Assembly: GCF_008017805.1 (NCBI RefSeq) | Contig: NZ_VRTT01000008.1 | Location: forward strand, 62,001 to 126,000 | Length of the DNA stretch: 64,000 bases | Direction of reading: 5' to 3' | Source: Paenibacillus sp. N3.4 | Lineage (GTDB): Bacteria > Bacillota > Bacilli > Paenibacillales > NBRC-103111 | Part shown: in pieces, positions 1 through 9,266 of the stretch | Layout: each line of letters opens with the position of its first letter | How positions within the stretch are numbered: the stretch's first letter is position 1 | Made by a program: the position numbers and the translations under genes | The notes under the pieces: generated by a model | What the model was told of the DNA's origin: nothing | The model's input: only the letters and a program-made list of their open reading frames with translations | Database searches by the model: none

Positions 1-50
1 AATAGAGAAACCGTCAATACTACTAGATAAAATGATTAATAGGGTGGTAA

Positions 51-582
51 TTGACAATTTTGAGCTCAATGAGCAGTAGCGACAATTTAATTGCGGAGAT
101 GTTTAAAGTAGCATTAGAACTTGAAGAACCGTGGAAATTAACACATATTGAATACGACGAGAAAGATGAAGCTTGGCATCTATTTATCGATTTTGAACGA
201 GGCTCTTTATTGATTTGTGGATGTGGACACGAAGACGGTACTGTTCGCTACAGAAGGAAAAGGCAAAGATACCCTTACGCGTTTCAAACAACATATACAC
301 GATAAAGGCGTTGAAACGGCGCAAATAAAAGAATTCTGCTGCGATATGTCTGCTGCATTTATTTCAGGCATAGCGGAGCAATTCCCCAAAGCAGAAGTAA
401 CTTTTGATAAGTTCCATGTCATGATGATGGTGAATGAAGCTGTTAATGATGTGCGTAAAGCCGAGCAGAAAGAGGCACCGCAGCTAAAGCGAGCCAAATA
501 TCTTTGGTTGAAAAATGAAACCAATCTGAAGGAAAAGCAGAAAGAAGAACTTCAGGGCCTCAAAGAGGTGCTCCTTTTTTGA
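51..582 (+). pseudogene. ISL3-family transposase remnant
   Basis: Two overlapping reading frames carry pieces of one ISL3-type transposase. The first (from 51) has the N-terminal region ending in a zinc-finger-like CGCGHED stretch. The second (from about 217) has part of the DDE catalytic core, with the block DMSAAFISGIAEQFP followed by FDKFHVMMMVNEAVN, typical of ISL3 transposases. The joint lies inside the overlap near 230-300, so the segment between zinc finger and catalytic core is deleted and the frame changes. The C-terminal third is missing after 582. An intact family member is about 400 residues, so this copy cannot be functional. No terminal inverted repeats were found. Confidence 0.85.
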
Positions 583-628
583 CAAAGGCTATTTCTTAGC
601 CCTAACAGCATGTTTAGCGTAACGAAAA

Positions 629-661
629 AGGGAGCATTTGCCGCGGCGGCCTGCTCCCTTG
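629..661 (-). terminator. Inverted repeat with T tract on the minus strand
   Basis: AAGGGAGCA pairs with TGCTCCCTT across a GC-rich loop. Read on the minus strand, the right arm runs into CCCTTTTTCG, so it resembles an intrinsic terminator for leftward transcription, possibly from the small gene at 911-1090. The rest of 583-910 shows no convincing gene. Confidence 0.5.
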
Positions 662-910
662 GGTTCAAACATAACTGCCCGTCCCTCGGTTTTAAGGGTT
701 AACCTCACGTAAACTCAGTCATTTGCAGGATTTCATCACCCTGTATTGCTGTGATCGGCGGGAAAGTAAGCTGTATACCCCATGAGAATGCTGTTTAGGT
801 CAGAAAAAAGGCTGCATCTGTATCAGCAGCCTCAATCGAGCTATCGTTCCCTCTGACGAGAACCAAACTTCATCGGATACTTATTTGTCGGGGTACATTG
901 ACAGATGACA

Positions 911-1090
911 CTATTCTAAGTCATTTCGGGGATGCGGATTAATCGGCGGATATAAGAATTGATTTTCTTTCTTCGGATCATGATCATCAGGGTTTTCGCT
1001 TTCATCTGGTATCTCAGCAGCAGTCATAGCCGACATAGCTCCAAAGCTCACGAAGTCTTCGACTTCATCAAACTGGTTGTTTTCAGTCAT
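911..1090 (-). CDS. Small acidic protein of unknown function (59 aa)
   Basis: I do not recognise this protein. The longest frame opens at 1117, but the start at 1090 is preferred because AAGGAGG lies six bases upstream of that ATG. The product starts MTENNQFDEVEDF, has a small-residue patch (FGAMSAMTAAE), an acidic middle (ESENPDDHD) and a proline-rich tail (YPPINPHPRNDLE). It has no signal peptide, membrane segment or cysteine. The strong ribosome site and intact frame amid decayed transposons suggest it is expressed. A precursor peptide is conceivable from size and composition, but no modifying enzyme is nearby, so no function is assigned. Confidence 0.55.
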   Translation of the reverse strand: MTENNQFDEVEDFVSFGAMSAMTAAEIPDESENPDDHDPKKENQFLYPPINPHPRNDLE

Positions 1091-1247
1091 TGTAAGCCTC
1101 CTTAAGGTGGATTTCATTACTAGGCAATTATTCGCCTTATATTTACTTTTTATTCAGGAATTCAAGGAAGCAAAGTCCCCCGTACAGATGGACCGAGGAT
1201 GACCTATGTTGGCAACGTTTGATGAGCTCTTGTTCTGCGTAACTTAA

Positions 1248-1594
1248 TCAACTTTCCTGTATGAAAGGCTTATAATCTTGTTCATACGATAATTTTGTTT
1301 CTTCATACGTTGGAACATCAAACATCTCAACACTTTTATATTCAAATCTAAAAAATCATTTGCAAGTATTCTCACACTTTTCTTAATCCCATCAATGTCC
1401 CACGATTTAGATAATTTTGTCCACATATCAATATAAACTGGTCTATAGCCATCTATATTCGTAGGAGCATAATGAGAAACTTGGCGAGAAACATCTTCTG
1501 AATCACTTGGGTATATGTAATGATAGTGGATATCTTGGTTTCCACTTATGAATTTTTCAATTTCATCACAATATTCTTTATCATCGTCTATCAA
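1248..1594 (-). pseudogene. Frameshifted hypothetical gene
   Basis: The frame begins at a weak TTG (1594) with IDDDKEYCDEIEKFISG and runs coherently to ILANDF. Past a run of six A (+ strand, 1350-1355) the original frame becomes basic and unlikely (LRCLMFQRMKKQ). The shifted frame gives a plausible ending, EMFDVPTYEETKLSYEQDY and then a stop at 1248. One extra base in the run would restore a continuous protein. Directly upstream, in frame, is ATG AAG AGA TAA, so the natural start also seems interrupted. The family is unrecognised; this is either a decayed gene or one affected by a homopolymer sequencing error. Confidence 0.55.
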
Positions 1595-1671
1595 GAAATG
1601 GCCGTTTTATCTCTTCATTTGCTGCAAAATTACTTAGTCTACATGAATATCATCATGTTCCAGAATGATTT

Positions 1672-1796
1672 ATGGAGAAGAAATGGTTTGATCTAATGAC
1701 TCCCAAAGATTTACGTGCGGTAGCGCCATTAATCTATATGGCACATTCCGATTGAACATGAAGGAAAGAATTCCATTGGAAGGTGAACTGGCATGA
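1672..1796 (+). pseudogene. Tn3-like transposase C-terminal remnant
   Basis: One frame reads EKKWFDLMTPKDLRAVAPLIY; after a small deletion the next frame continues YGTFRLNMKERIPLEGELA and stops. The order (TP-DLRA-PL-Y, then YG-F-L-M) resembles the extreme C-terminus of Tn3-family transposases, from memory of the family. Only about 40 codons remain and the frame is broken. The terminal ATGA overlaps the recombinase-like fragment at 1793, as in a translationally coupled pair. Confidence 0.4.
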
Positions 1797-1879
1797 TTGA
1801 AAAACGCTTATCCGCAAAAAAGAAAGCCCGGGAGCTGGCAAAGTATCTTCGCGCAGAACGTCCGGACTGTACATGTTAA
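1793..1879 (+). pseudogene. N-terminal stub of a recombinase-like gene
   Basis: ATG overlaps the preceding stop (ATGA). The peptide MIEKRLSAKKKARELAKYL followed by RAERPD ends after 28 codons at a TAA. This basic start resembles N-termini of small tyrosine-recombinase proteins carried by transposons, but too little survives to be sure. The rest of 1880-1996, up to the permease gene, holds nothing recognisable. Confidence 0.3.
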
Positions 1880-1996
1880 GGAAAATTGAAGCTAAGTATT
1901 CGATTATTTTCGACTTGGGATGTTTTCTTACTCAAAACCGGCCAATGACGAGCCGCTCGGCAAATTGCAGTACTAATGTAATCAAGGTCCCAGCTC

Positions 1997-2827
1997 TCAT
2001 CCTTTAACTGCTCCAGCTGTAATCCCCTGAATAATATATCGCTGCATGAATAAGAAAAATATAATAACCGGCACGATCGCCATAGTCAAGGCTGCCATCG
2101 CCAAGTGCCACTCATTCGTATATTGCCCGAAATAGACAGAAGCCGCGAGCGGAATGGTTTTGTTTTTCGGGGAACTCAGCGTTATTAAAGGCAGCAGAAA
2201 GTCATTCCATATCCAAAGTGAATGCAGGATTGAAATTGTCGTTGTAATCGGTTTTAAGAGCGGCATCAAAATTCGAAAAAAAACACCGAACGTTCCACTG
2301 CCGTCGATATGAGCCGCTTCCTCCAACTCGCGTGGAATGCCTTTGATAAACCCGTGATACAAAAATAAGGCAAGAGGAATGCCAAATCCCCAATACATCA
2401 CGATAATGCCATATAGCGAGTCCATAAGATGGAAATCTTTGGCCACCTTGACAAGCGGCACCATCATCGTTTGAAACGGAATGACTAGAGAAGACAAGAT
2501 TGCTAAAAATATGGCGTTGCTAACCCATCCCGGCCTTCGAACCAATTGGTATGCTGCTGTGGAACTAATCAGCAGAATCCCTCCGACACCGGCTACCGTA
2601 ACAATAAGGGAGTTGATAAATACACCAGAAAAGTTGATCTGATTCCAAACAACAGCAAAGTTGATGAATTGGAACTTACCGGGCAGGGCAGAGGTTGATG
2701 TTGCGACCTCTTGATACGTTTTGAGACCGTTAATAATGGTCATGTATATCGGATATATGAACAATAACGCCAGCAAGATCAAGAGCAGTTCGAGCGTATG
2801 TTTTCCCGCTTGATAACGAGTCTTCAT
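1997..2827 (-). CDS. Carbohydrate ABC transporter permease (MsmG/AraQ type)
   Basis: Inner-membrane subunit of a CUT1-class sugar importer. About six hydrophobic segments are visible, beginning at LELLLILLALLFIYPIY near residue 12. The cytoplasmic EAA loop EEAAHIDGSGTFGVFFRIL contacts the ATPase. Length (276 aa) is normal. The start overlaps the preceding permease stop by one base (TAATG) with GGGAGGTGGAG just upstream, so translation is coupled. It pairs with the permease at 2827-3702 and the lipoprotein at 3787-5076. As in many such loci there is no ATPase gene; a shared MsmK-like ATPase elsewhere probably drives it. The substrate cannot be read from the sequence. Confidence 0.9.
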   Translation of the reverse strand: MKTRYQAGKHTLELLLILLALLFIYPIYMTIINGLKTYQEVATSTSALPGKFQFINFAVVWNQINFSGVFINSLIVTVAGVGGILLISSTAAYQLVRRPGWVSNAIFLAILSSLVIPFQTMMVPLVKVAKDFHLMDSLYGIIVMYWGFGIPLALFLYHGFIKGIPRELEEAAHIDGSGTFGVFFRILMPLLKPITTTISILHSLWIWNDFLLPLITLSSPKNKTIPLAASVYFGQYTNEWHLAMAALTMAIVPVIIFFLFMQRYIIQGITAGAVKG

Positions 2828-3702
2828 TACATCTCCACCTCCCTGCGCTTCATGATCGCTACCTGTACCATTGTCACGCCAGCCAGCAGCAAGAAAAATA
2901 TAACGGCTTTCGCTGAAGCGTAAGTAAACAAATTTTTCGAAAAGGCATCCAAATAAATATGAAGCGCGAGCGATTCCGTCGAACCAAAAGGGCCGCCGCG
3001 AGTCAATGCAAAATTGAGGTCAAACGCCTTGAATCCGTTAGAGATAGCAAGAAACAAGTTGATCGTCATCGCAGGCCGGATGAGGGGAAGCACCACATGC
3101 CAGAGACGCTCCAAGCGCCCGGCTCCGTCGATTTCCGCAGCTTCCAAAATATCTGAAGGCACGCCTTGAAGCGCCGCTAAATAGATGATCATAAAATAAC
3201 CCACGGAATGCCATACAGTTACAATGATCAAGGACCAAAAAGCATGAGTTGGCAGACTAAGCCAGTTTTGTTCCAGTAGCGGCCATCCCAGTGCTTTCCC
3301 GATCTCGGGTAACAATTGAGAGATAATAAACTGCCATATAAAACCAATAATGACCGGGCCGATTACATACGGAAGAAAAAATGCCGTTCTCAGCAAATTT
3401 CGTGTTTTTAAAGACATGTTCAGCACGAATGCGAGCAGAAAACCGAGTACATTAAGCAAAACAGTTGAAATCAGAACGTATTTAATCGTATAGAGAAATG
3501 ATTGAAAAAACGCCATATCGTGCAGGATGTTACCGTAATTTCTCCAACCAACCCATTTTATGTTGCTGCTGATCCCGTTCCAATCCTGAAACGAAAATAG
3601 AATGGCTCGTAGGAAAGGAACCAGTACAATTAATACGAAGAACAGGATCGCTGGAGCTACAAAAATCATGTAAGTCAAAGTTTTTCGCGCAGTCGTTGAC
3701 AT
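2827..3702 (-). CDS. Sugar ABC transporter permease (UgpA/AraP type)
   Basis: Second membrane subunit of the same CUT1-type importer. It opens with a cytoplasmic start and a hydrophobic helix (FVAPAILFFVLIVLVPFL), has further helices, and carries the coupling loop EAAEIDGAGRLERLWHVVL. Length 291 aa is normal. GAAAGGG lies eight bases before the ATG. An 84-bp gap with a strong hairpin separates it from the upstream binding-protein gene, consistent with a higher level of the binding protein than of the permeases. Regulation probably comes from the two-component pair at 5180-8517. Confidence 0.9.
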   Translation of the reverse strand: MSTTARKTLTYMIFVAPAILFFVLIVLVPFLRAILFSFQDWNGISSNIKWVGWRNYGNILHDMAFFQSFLYTIKYVLISTVLLNVLGFLLAFVLNMSLKTRNLLRTAFFLPYVIGPVIIGFIWQFIISQLLPEIGKALGWPLLEQNWLSLPTHAFWSLIIVTVWHSVGYFMIIYLAALQGVPSDILEAAEIDGAGRLERLWHVVLPLIRPAMTINLFLAISNGFKAFDLNFALTRGGPFGSTESLALHIYLDAFSKNLFTYASAKAVIFFLLLAGVTMVQVAIMKRREVEM

Positions 3703-3742
3703 GAATGCAACCCTTTCTCGATAATAAACAACAATGATAGAT

Positions 3743-3768
3743 CACGATCCCCGACCTCGGGGTTCGTG
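3743..3768 (-). terminator. Intercistronic stem-loop after the binding-protein gene
   Basis: CACGATCCCCGA pairs with TCGGGGTTCGTG around a two-base loop. It sits between the lipoprotein gene and the first permease gene. On the minus strand it is followed by an A/T-rich stretch without a clean T run, so it is more likely a partial terminator or 3' mRNA stabiliser than a full stop. Confidence 0.6.
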
Positions 3769-3786
3769 CATCCTTGTATGTCATTT

Positions 3787-5076
3787 TTATTTTTTCAATC
3801 GATCGTTCCAAATTTTTTGGATTTCAGCAATGGCTTGATCCTTTTTCATCTGCCCGCCGACATATGCTTGCAGTGGTTTAGCGAATTCCTGATTTGAGCC
3901 GGACGGCCACAGGGTGTGGGCCCATGGAATCGTATTGTTTTTCTCGACATAGGCGCTAAGGTCGGTCGCAAGAGGTCCGAGTTCCGGAGATGTTTTCAGA
4001 TCTGTGAATGCCGGTATGAATTTAAAGGAATTCACCAAATATTTCTGGCCGTTTTTGTGAAGCCAAGTCAGAAACTTTTTCGCTTCTTCCACATTTTTTG
4101 AGTTTTTATTGATGACATAGTAGCCCGGAACGCCAACAGGCAACCTCGTGTCAGCCGCATTGTCGTTCAATGGAATAGCGAACATGCCCATTTTGATGTC
4201 TTTATTGATCTTAAGGATTGAGTCAATCGTCCATACGCCCTGCTGCATCATGGCCGTTTTGCCGGAAGCAAACTCGGAAACTTGGTTGTCGTAACTTACG
4301 CCAATGGATTGCGGGCCCTTGCCGTACTTCACTGTCATGTCGAGGACATCGAAGAACCCGTTCATGTTCGCAAGATCGCTCACCTTAGCTTCACCTTTAT
4401 TGATCTTCTCGATATTGGCTATTGAATCTTTCTCATAGCCGAAAGGCAGATTCAACAGATGCTGCCCAAGTACCCACCATTCCTTATAACCTTCGGAATA
4501 GGACGTAATGCCGGCTGCCTTGAGCTTTTCATTGACCTGTTTTAGCTCAGAAAGGGTAACCGGCACTTTATCGATACCAGCTTTGGTAAACAAATCTTTG
4601 TTGTAAATAAATCCATAGCCTTCAAACGCAAACGGGAAACCAAGTTTCTTCCCATTCACCGTCATACCTGGAACAGCCGAAGGGGATACTTGGCTCATCC
4701 AAGGTTCGTTTGATAAATCGACCAGCCTATCGGACCAATCTGCCGTATCCGTAAATGCTTTGGTTGCAAAAATATCCGGCTCGTTTCCTGATGCAAAGCG
4801 AGTCTTGATCAATGTTTCATAATCGCGCGTAACCACAGCTTCAACATTTACGTTAGGATTTTCCTTCATGTAATCAGTAGCCATAGCCATTACACTATCA
4901 GTGATTTCTGCCTTAAACTGCATCAGCTTCAAGGTCACCTTTTTTCCGTCGGCCCCTGAGCCGGATCCCCCTCCGGTCGCGCTTTGCGATTTGGGTGCTT
5001 CCGTTCCGCCGGCGCAGCCTGCCAAAGTCGTGGTGATTAGTGCGGCACAAGTCATCATCGAAAACAATTTTTTCAT
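3787..5076 (-). CDS. Extracellular sugar-binding lipoprotein (family 1)
   Basis: Substrate-capturing lipoprotein of the importer. The signal sequence ends in the lipobox LAGC at about residue 20, followed by a Ser/Gly-rich linker (GGGSGSGADGKK). The mature part looks like a family-1 solute-binding protein: KVTLKLMQFKAEITD at the start, YGFIYNKDLFTKAG in the hinge region, and GKTAMMQQGVWTID. Length 429 aa is typical. The ribosome site AAAGGGGGA precedes the ATG. It is the first gene of the transport unit and lies immediately downstream of the response-regulator gene, so binding protein, permeases and two-component system probably form one regulon. Confidence 0.92.
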   Translation of the reverse strand: MKKLFSMMTCAALITTTLAGCAGGTEAPKSQSATGGGSGSGADGKKVTLKLMQFKAEITDSVMAMATDYMKENPNVNVEAVVTRDYETLIKTRFASGNEPDIFATKAFTDTADWSDRLVDLSNEPWMSQVSPSAVPGMTVNGKKLGFPFAFEGYGFIYNKDLFTKAGIDKVPVTLSELKQVNEKLKAAGITSYSEGYKEWWVLGQHLLNLPFGYEKDSIANIEKINKGEAKVSDLANMNGFFDVLDMTVKYGKGPQSIGVSYDNQVSEFASGKTAMMQQGVWTIDSILKINKDIKMGMFAIPLNDNAADTRLPVGVPGYYVINKNSKNVEEAKKFLTWLHKNGQKYLVNSFKFIPAFTDLKTSPELGPLATDLSAYVEKNNTIPWAHTLWPSGSNQEFAKPLQAYVGGQMKKDQAIAEIQKIWNDRLKK

Positions 5077-5179
5077 GTTGTGATAGTCCCCCTTTATTTT
5101 GAAGTATTCGTGTTGCTATGCTCATTTTATAGGAGAAATTGCTCCTAGGGCAGGGAACAAAGAAACTAAAAAGGGGAGT

Positions 5180-6757
5180 TTATGAATCTCTACTTTGTTT
5201 CCGGAATTGCAGAGGTGATGTACCTATTTTTTTTCTAAATACCTTGCTGAAGTAGTTTTCATCTACATATCCAATGTCTTCAGCAATTACAGAGATCTGT
5301 TTATTCGTATGCTTCAGCAGTGATTTAGCCTTGTCCATCCGCAATTGTGTCAAATAGCTCATCAATGTATTGCCATAAGTATCCTTAAATTTCTTATTCA
5401 TATATTGGGGGCTGAAATTAAAGCGCTCAGCCAGACTGGATAACGATAGATCCTTATCAAAATGCTCTTCGATATAATCCCGAATCGCTTCAATCCCAAT
5501 ATTTCCAACATGATTGCCTTGCTCACCCCTAACAATATTCTGCCACCTTGCAATTAGCGCAGTCTGCCATTCATCCAGATCGCTGATCCAAAGCGGCATG
5601 AGCATATCTGCAGCCTCTTTGCCGGATCGCTCCCTGTTCGCCCGCTCCAGTAGTAAATTAGCCTCTACTGTGCATGCCTGCAAATCCTTAAGACGCAAGG
5701 TTCCCCGCTCGCGCAGCTTTTGTGTAAAGGAGCGAATAATGTCTTCCGCATAGAAGATGTTGCCACCCCGCAAGGCCATTTGTAGAAGAAACTCCTGCTC
5801 CTTGAGTCTTGGCAGTTCAACGGAAATCGAAGAAGGATGCTGTTCCTTGCTACCATCAGACGGATAGATACTGCACTGAAGCAAGGATGCCGCTGCCTCA
5901 CCTATCGAAGTTGTTAGCTTCTCAATGCTTGCCGGATGATCACTGACGCCGACCAACACATGAATTCCCAATGTTTCCCGCCAAGCTGCTGCCACTTTGT
6001 CCATTAACAAACGATGTTCGCGTACTGTCTGGAGCGGCTCAGGCAATGCTGTGATGAGTAGCCATTGATAATCATCGACTCGGCATAGATAATAGGATCC
6101 GTATGGCTTAATCATTTCATGGGCAATATTATTTACTGCAAAAATGAACAACTCAGCATCTCCTTGAAAACGACGGTTCAAGAGCTCCTTCCGATTTCTT
6201 GGAAGCACTAACGCCAAAAGTAGCCGGTGATCCGGCAGGCCGATTCTGTTGAAAAGCTCATTCAGCCCTTCATGATAGGTTATTTCCCCTTTTATATAGT
6301 CTGCCAATTTCTGCTCGTCGATTAGGGCATCCGCACGGCTAAGACGGAAATTCGTTTCCCGCTGTTCACACCGATTCTCCTCCCGCTCAGTCCAAGCCGC
6401 CATAGCCCGCTTAAGAGCTTGTTCCACATCGCGTTTGGCAAACGGTTTAAGAATATAGTCCACACCATTGGCTTTGATGGCTGCGCGGGTATACTGAAAA
6501 TCGTCATGCCCGCTGATGACAATAATTTGCGTTTCCTTATTCCATTCGCGAATGTGGCCTAACAATTCAATTCCGTTCATTCCGGGCATTTTCATATCGC
6601 AAAAGATAACGACGGGCTTATGACGGCGAATGATCTCAAGCGCCTCATGTCCATCCTCTGCCTGCAGAAGCTCAGTAATACCGAATTGCTCCCATTCTAT
6701 CGTCAGCTCTATACCTTCTCTTACGTGCTCTTCATCGTCGACGATCAAAGCTTTCAT
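5180..6757 (-). CDS. YesN-type response regulator with AraC DNA-binding domain
   Basis: Cytoplasmic transcription regulator. Residues 1-120 form a receiver (MKALIVDDEEHVREG, with the acceptor Asp in FCDMKMPGMNG near residue 54 and a conserved Lys in YILKPF). The middle is a variable linker. Residues about 425-525 are an AraC double helix-turn-helix (LSSLAERFNFSPQYMNKKF, then ISVIAEDIGYVDENYFSKVF). Length 525 aa is usual for YesN proteins. The ATG overlaps the histidine-kinase stop (ATGA), so the pair is translationally coupled. The neighbouring transport operon at 1997-5076 is the obvious target; such regulators usually activate adjacent sugar importers. Confidence 0.93.
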   Translation of the reverse strand: MKALIVDDEEHVREGIELTIEWEQFGITELLQAEDGHEALEIIRRHKPVVIFCDMKMPGMNGIELLGHIREWNKETQIIVISGHDDFQYTRAAIKANGVDYILKPFAKRDVEQALKRAMAAWTEREENRCEQRETNFRLSRADALIDEQKLADYIKGEITYHEGLNELFNRIGLPDHRLLLALVLPRNRKELLNRRFQGDAELFIFAVNNIAHEMIKPYGSYYLCRVDDYQWLLITALPEPLQTVREHRLLMDKVAAAWRETLGIHVLVGVSDHPASIEKLTTSIGEAAASLLQCSIYPSDGSKEQHPSSISVELPRLKEQEFLLQMALRGGNIFYAEDIIRSFTQKLRERGTLRLKDLQACTVEANLLLERANRERSGKEAADMLMPLWISDLDEWQTALIARWQNIVRGEQGNHVGNIGIEAIRDYIEEHFDKDLSLSSLAERFNFSPQYMNKKFKDTYGNTLMSYLTQLRMDKAKSLLKHTNKQISVIAEDIGYVDENYFSKVFRKKIGTSPLQFRKQSRDS

Positions 6758-8517
6758 ACTTGTTTACCCTCCGTAATGTTTCCCTCTATGGGGATATATA
6801 ACGCAATAATGGTAGCCTTATAGGGAGTACTGTTCATTTCCCAGTGAAATCCTGACCCGTAATATAATTGCATCCGGTTTAATACGTTAAGAAGCCCTAT
6901 ACCGCCTTGCTCCAGTCCGTTAACATTCCGACTTTCATATTCCAAGCGAATAGCGGATAACGTTTCTTCGTCCATCCCTTTTCCTGTATCCATAACTCTG
7001 ATAATAAGTTCGGTTTTCAGTTCAATGCTAATGTGAATGGTACCGGAGCCATTTCCATTCTCAATACCATGAACAATGCTATTCTCTACAAGAGGCTGCA
7101 GCATCATCTTCGGAACGGGGATATCGAGGCTACTATCCGTACAAGAAAGCATGTACGATAGTTTATTTTTAAATCTTCCGGTTTGTAAAGATAAATAATG
7201 TTCAATATGTCCGATCTCTTTATACAGCGGAACGACCTCCGTTTTAAAATCCATGCTATAACGAAGAATAGCCCCTAGAGCTGCTATTTTTTCACTAATT
7301 TCCGGCACACGATGCCGAAGAGCCAGCGTTCCGATCGATTGCAGCGCATTATACAAAAAATGTGGATTTATCTGGGCTTGAAGCATTTTCAATTTGGCTG
7401 TCGATAACTCAAGACGATTACGGTACTCCTTGTTAATCAACTCGTCCAACTTTCCCACCATATGACCAAACCGCATTTCCAAAACGCCGATTTCATCCAT
7501 TCGTCCAGTAACCTTTCGAGCTAAATGGAAATTTCCTGATTCTACTTGTGCCATATTGCGAATTAGCCGCTTGAGCGGATTAATCGCACGCACCGCCAAG
7601 ACAGAGGCAACCAAGGCGACAATACCGAGGGAGGTGACCTGAACCCACAATGAGAATTGTAGCGTTCGATTCGCCGATTCATTAATGACTGTGTCCGGAA
7701 CAAATTTAACTAAAGTTAAAGGCAGATTTAGATATTGGTCTTTAACGGAAATGTATACGCCTGCTTGTCCGTTCATCGATCCTGTGGTCGCATGAATCCC
7801 ATCGGAACGCGGGATAACAGAAGCGCCTTCCCTACTGGTTTTTCCTGCTTCCATGGATGTATAGAGCAGCTTCGAATCGTTGTGCAGGTACAAAAATACT
7901 GCTTCCCCATTCGATGAATCGGATAAAGGTTTAATCAACTTTTCCAGTTCTTTTTGTCCAATATAAAGTGAAACAAACCCCAACACATCTTCTCTCGGGT
8001 AATCAACTATCTGTTTATGCATGACAAGCAGATGTTCTCGTTCCGTGGCAATAACCTCGTAGCTTCTTTCATCTATCGTTTCCCGCAAAAGTGGTGTCGC
8101 TGCCCCAACATAAGGAAACGCGTTGCCTAACTGAGTATTGTCAAAATGGGTGAATGTTTGCCCCGTAAAGACACTGATAAACTGAACGGCACGAAAGTCC
8201 GTTCGATTGTGGTATAGGTTAGCCACTTGGTCAGTAATGTACAACATTTCGCTCGGTGTCGATTCCTTTGACCTGAGGTAACCCATTAGAGTCGCATCAA
8301 AATAAAAGGAAACGGAAAGCCTGTTCAATTCATCGAAGTAACGTTTTACATTGCTCATTGCGATGTCCATCGTTTTTTGGTTCAGTTCAATAAATTGCGC
8401 TTCAACGGAGCGAGATGTCGATTGGTATGTAATAAGGTTTGACAAGGAAAAAGGAAGAACGACAGCCAACAGTAACCCGAGTAGAAGTTTCGCCAGCAAA
8501 TTTCTTTTTAGCCACAT
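6754..8517 (-). CDS. YesM-type sensor histidine kinase
   Basis: Membrane sensor for the response regulator it overlaps. A first membrane helix (LLAKLLLGLLLAVVLPF) is followed by an extracellular Cache-like sensing domain to about residue 290, a second helix, and a HAMP linker (INPLKRLIRNMAQVESGNF). The phospho-accepting His is in LQAQINPHFLYNALQS near residue 390, the signature of the YesM/LytS-like kinases. The ATPase domain has N (MLQPLVENSIVHG) and G (VMDTGKGMD) boxes. Length 587 aa is normal. AAGGGG precedes the start. The ligand is unknown, probably the sugar taken up by the adjacent transporter. Confidence 0.93.
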   Translation of the reverse strand: MWLKRNLLAKLLLGLLLAVVLPFSLSNLITYQSTSRSVEAQFIELNQKTMDIAMSNVKRYFDELNRLSVSFYFDATLMGYLRSKESTPSEMLYITDQVANLYHNRTDFRAVQFISVFTGQTFTHFDNTQLGNAFPYVGAATPLLRETIDERSYEVIATEREHLLVMHKQIVDYPREDVLGFVSLYIGQKELEKLIKPLSDSSNGEAVFLYLHNDSKLLYTSMEAGKTSREGASVIPRSDGIHATTGSMNGQAGVYISVKDQYLNLPLTLVKFVPDTVINESANRTLQFSLWVQVTSLGIVALVASVLAVRAINPLKRLIRNMAQVESGNFHLARKVTGRMDEIGVLEMRFGHMVGKLDELINKEYRNRLELSTAKLKMLQAQINPHFLYNALQSIGTLALRHRVPEISEKIAALGAILRYSMDFKTEVVPLYKEIGHIEHYLSLQTGRFKNKLSYMLSCTDSSLDIPVPKMMLQPLVENSIVHGIENGNGSGTIHISIELKTELIIRVMDTGKGMDEETLSAIRLEYESRNVNGLEQGGIGLLNVLNRMQLYYGSGFHWEMNSTPYKATIIALYIPIEGNITEGKQV

Positions 8518-8577
8518 ACGAATAATTCCCCTTTAATCATAATTGTGCTTTTTGCCGATTATACAGTTCAACCGTTG

Positions 8578-8613
8578 AAAGGACAGACGAATGATTGCAT
8601 TCGGCCTGTCCTT
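8578..8613. repeat. Perfect-arm hairpin upstream of the kinase gene
   Basis: AAAGGACAG and CTGTCCTTT form a stem extended by CGAAT/ATTCG around a short loop. It lies between the IS6 remnant and the kinase promoter region, where TATAAT (minus strand) occurs close by. It could be the terminator of a lost upstream gene or an operator. Confidence 0.45.
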
Positions 8614-8654
8614 TCCTAATCATATGCATGCACGCGATTCCCTTCAACGTCTTA

Positions 8655-8951
8655 TCAGCAGTCAGAAACGATTTGAAACCAAGCAGGATTTGTAATTTTC
8701 TTTATTAATCGGTGATCTTGCTCCACAATGTTGTTAAGATACTTAGTCTTTCGGATTAAGGTTTCTTTTGATAGGGATTTTTCATTCGTTAATTGCTGTA
8801 ACGAGGTTGGATACGCAGGGTTCTTATCAACTGTAATTACGAGCGGTGATTTACTATGAGGCGAAGATATTGTCAAATACCATCTAACAGTTAACAAGAT
8901 AAGTTCATCTCCGTAATGTTTCCATTTGAACAAGTTCATTATCGATTCCAT
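8655..8951 (-). pseudogene. IS6/IS240-type transposase with internal deletion
   Basis: The N-terminal block NLFKWKHYGDELILLTVRWYL matches the start of IS6-family transposases and the C-terminal block (VITVDKNPAYPTSLQQL, then IRKTKYLNNIVEQDHR) matches the end of the DDE domain. They are joined in one frame of 98 codons, whereas an intact enzyme has about 230, so the central part with the first catalytic aspartates is deleted. The extreme C-terminus also diverges (NPAWFQIVSDC). It cannot be an active transposase. Confidence 0.85.
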
Positions 8952-9079
8952 TTTAATTTGCCACTACCTATTTTTCAGTACAGCCAATAATACCATGGGA
9001 ATTGTTTTGCACCACAGCCCTCCAGTATCTCCGCCTGCCCTTTACGGCGTTACTTAATCCCACGAGAGCAAAAAGATAA

Positions 9080-9109
9080 GAGGGAGCGCAGCTTGTGCAC
9101 CTCCCCCTC
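9080..9109 (-). terminator. Probable terminator of the Rbs-like operon
   Basis: On the minus strand GAGGGGGA pairs with TCCCTC around a partly paired loop and is followed by TTATCTTTTTGC. It lies about 165 bases downstream of the last gene of the operon (9272-10252), and the otherwise gene-free stretch 8952-9271 contains nothing else except the inverted repeat at 9267-9308. Confidence 0.45.
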
Positions 9110-9266
9110 AATCCACTTTATTATTGAATAATTATGTTAGCGATAGTTTTTGAGAATGAACAAATATTTCCCACCCATGCATCTTCCCTTGTAGATCGGC
9201 GATAAGCGGTTCGAATTATTCTTAATTTCTCTTATGAAACTGTGTGCCATATGGAATTTGGACATT

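Noticed and set aside
911-1117. Small protein as a RiPP precursor peptide
   Set aside because: Size and composition would allow it, but no modifying enzyme, exporter or protease gene lies nearby and there is no core-like Cys/Ser/Thr block.
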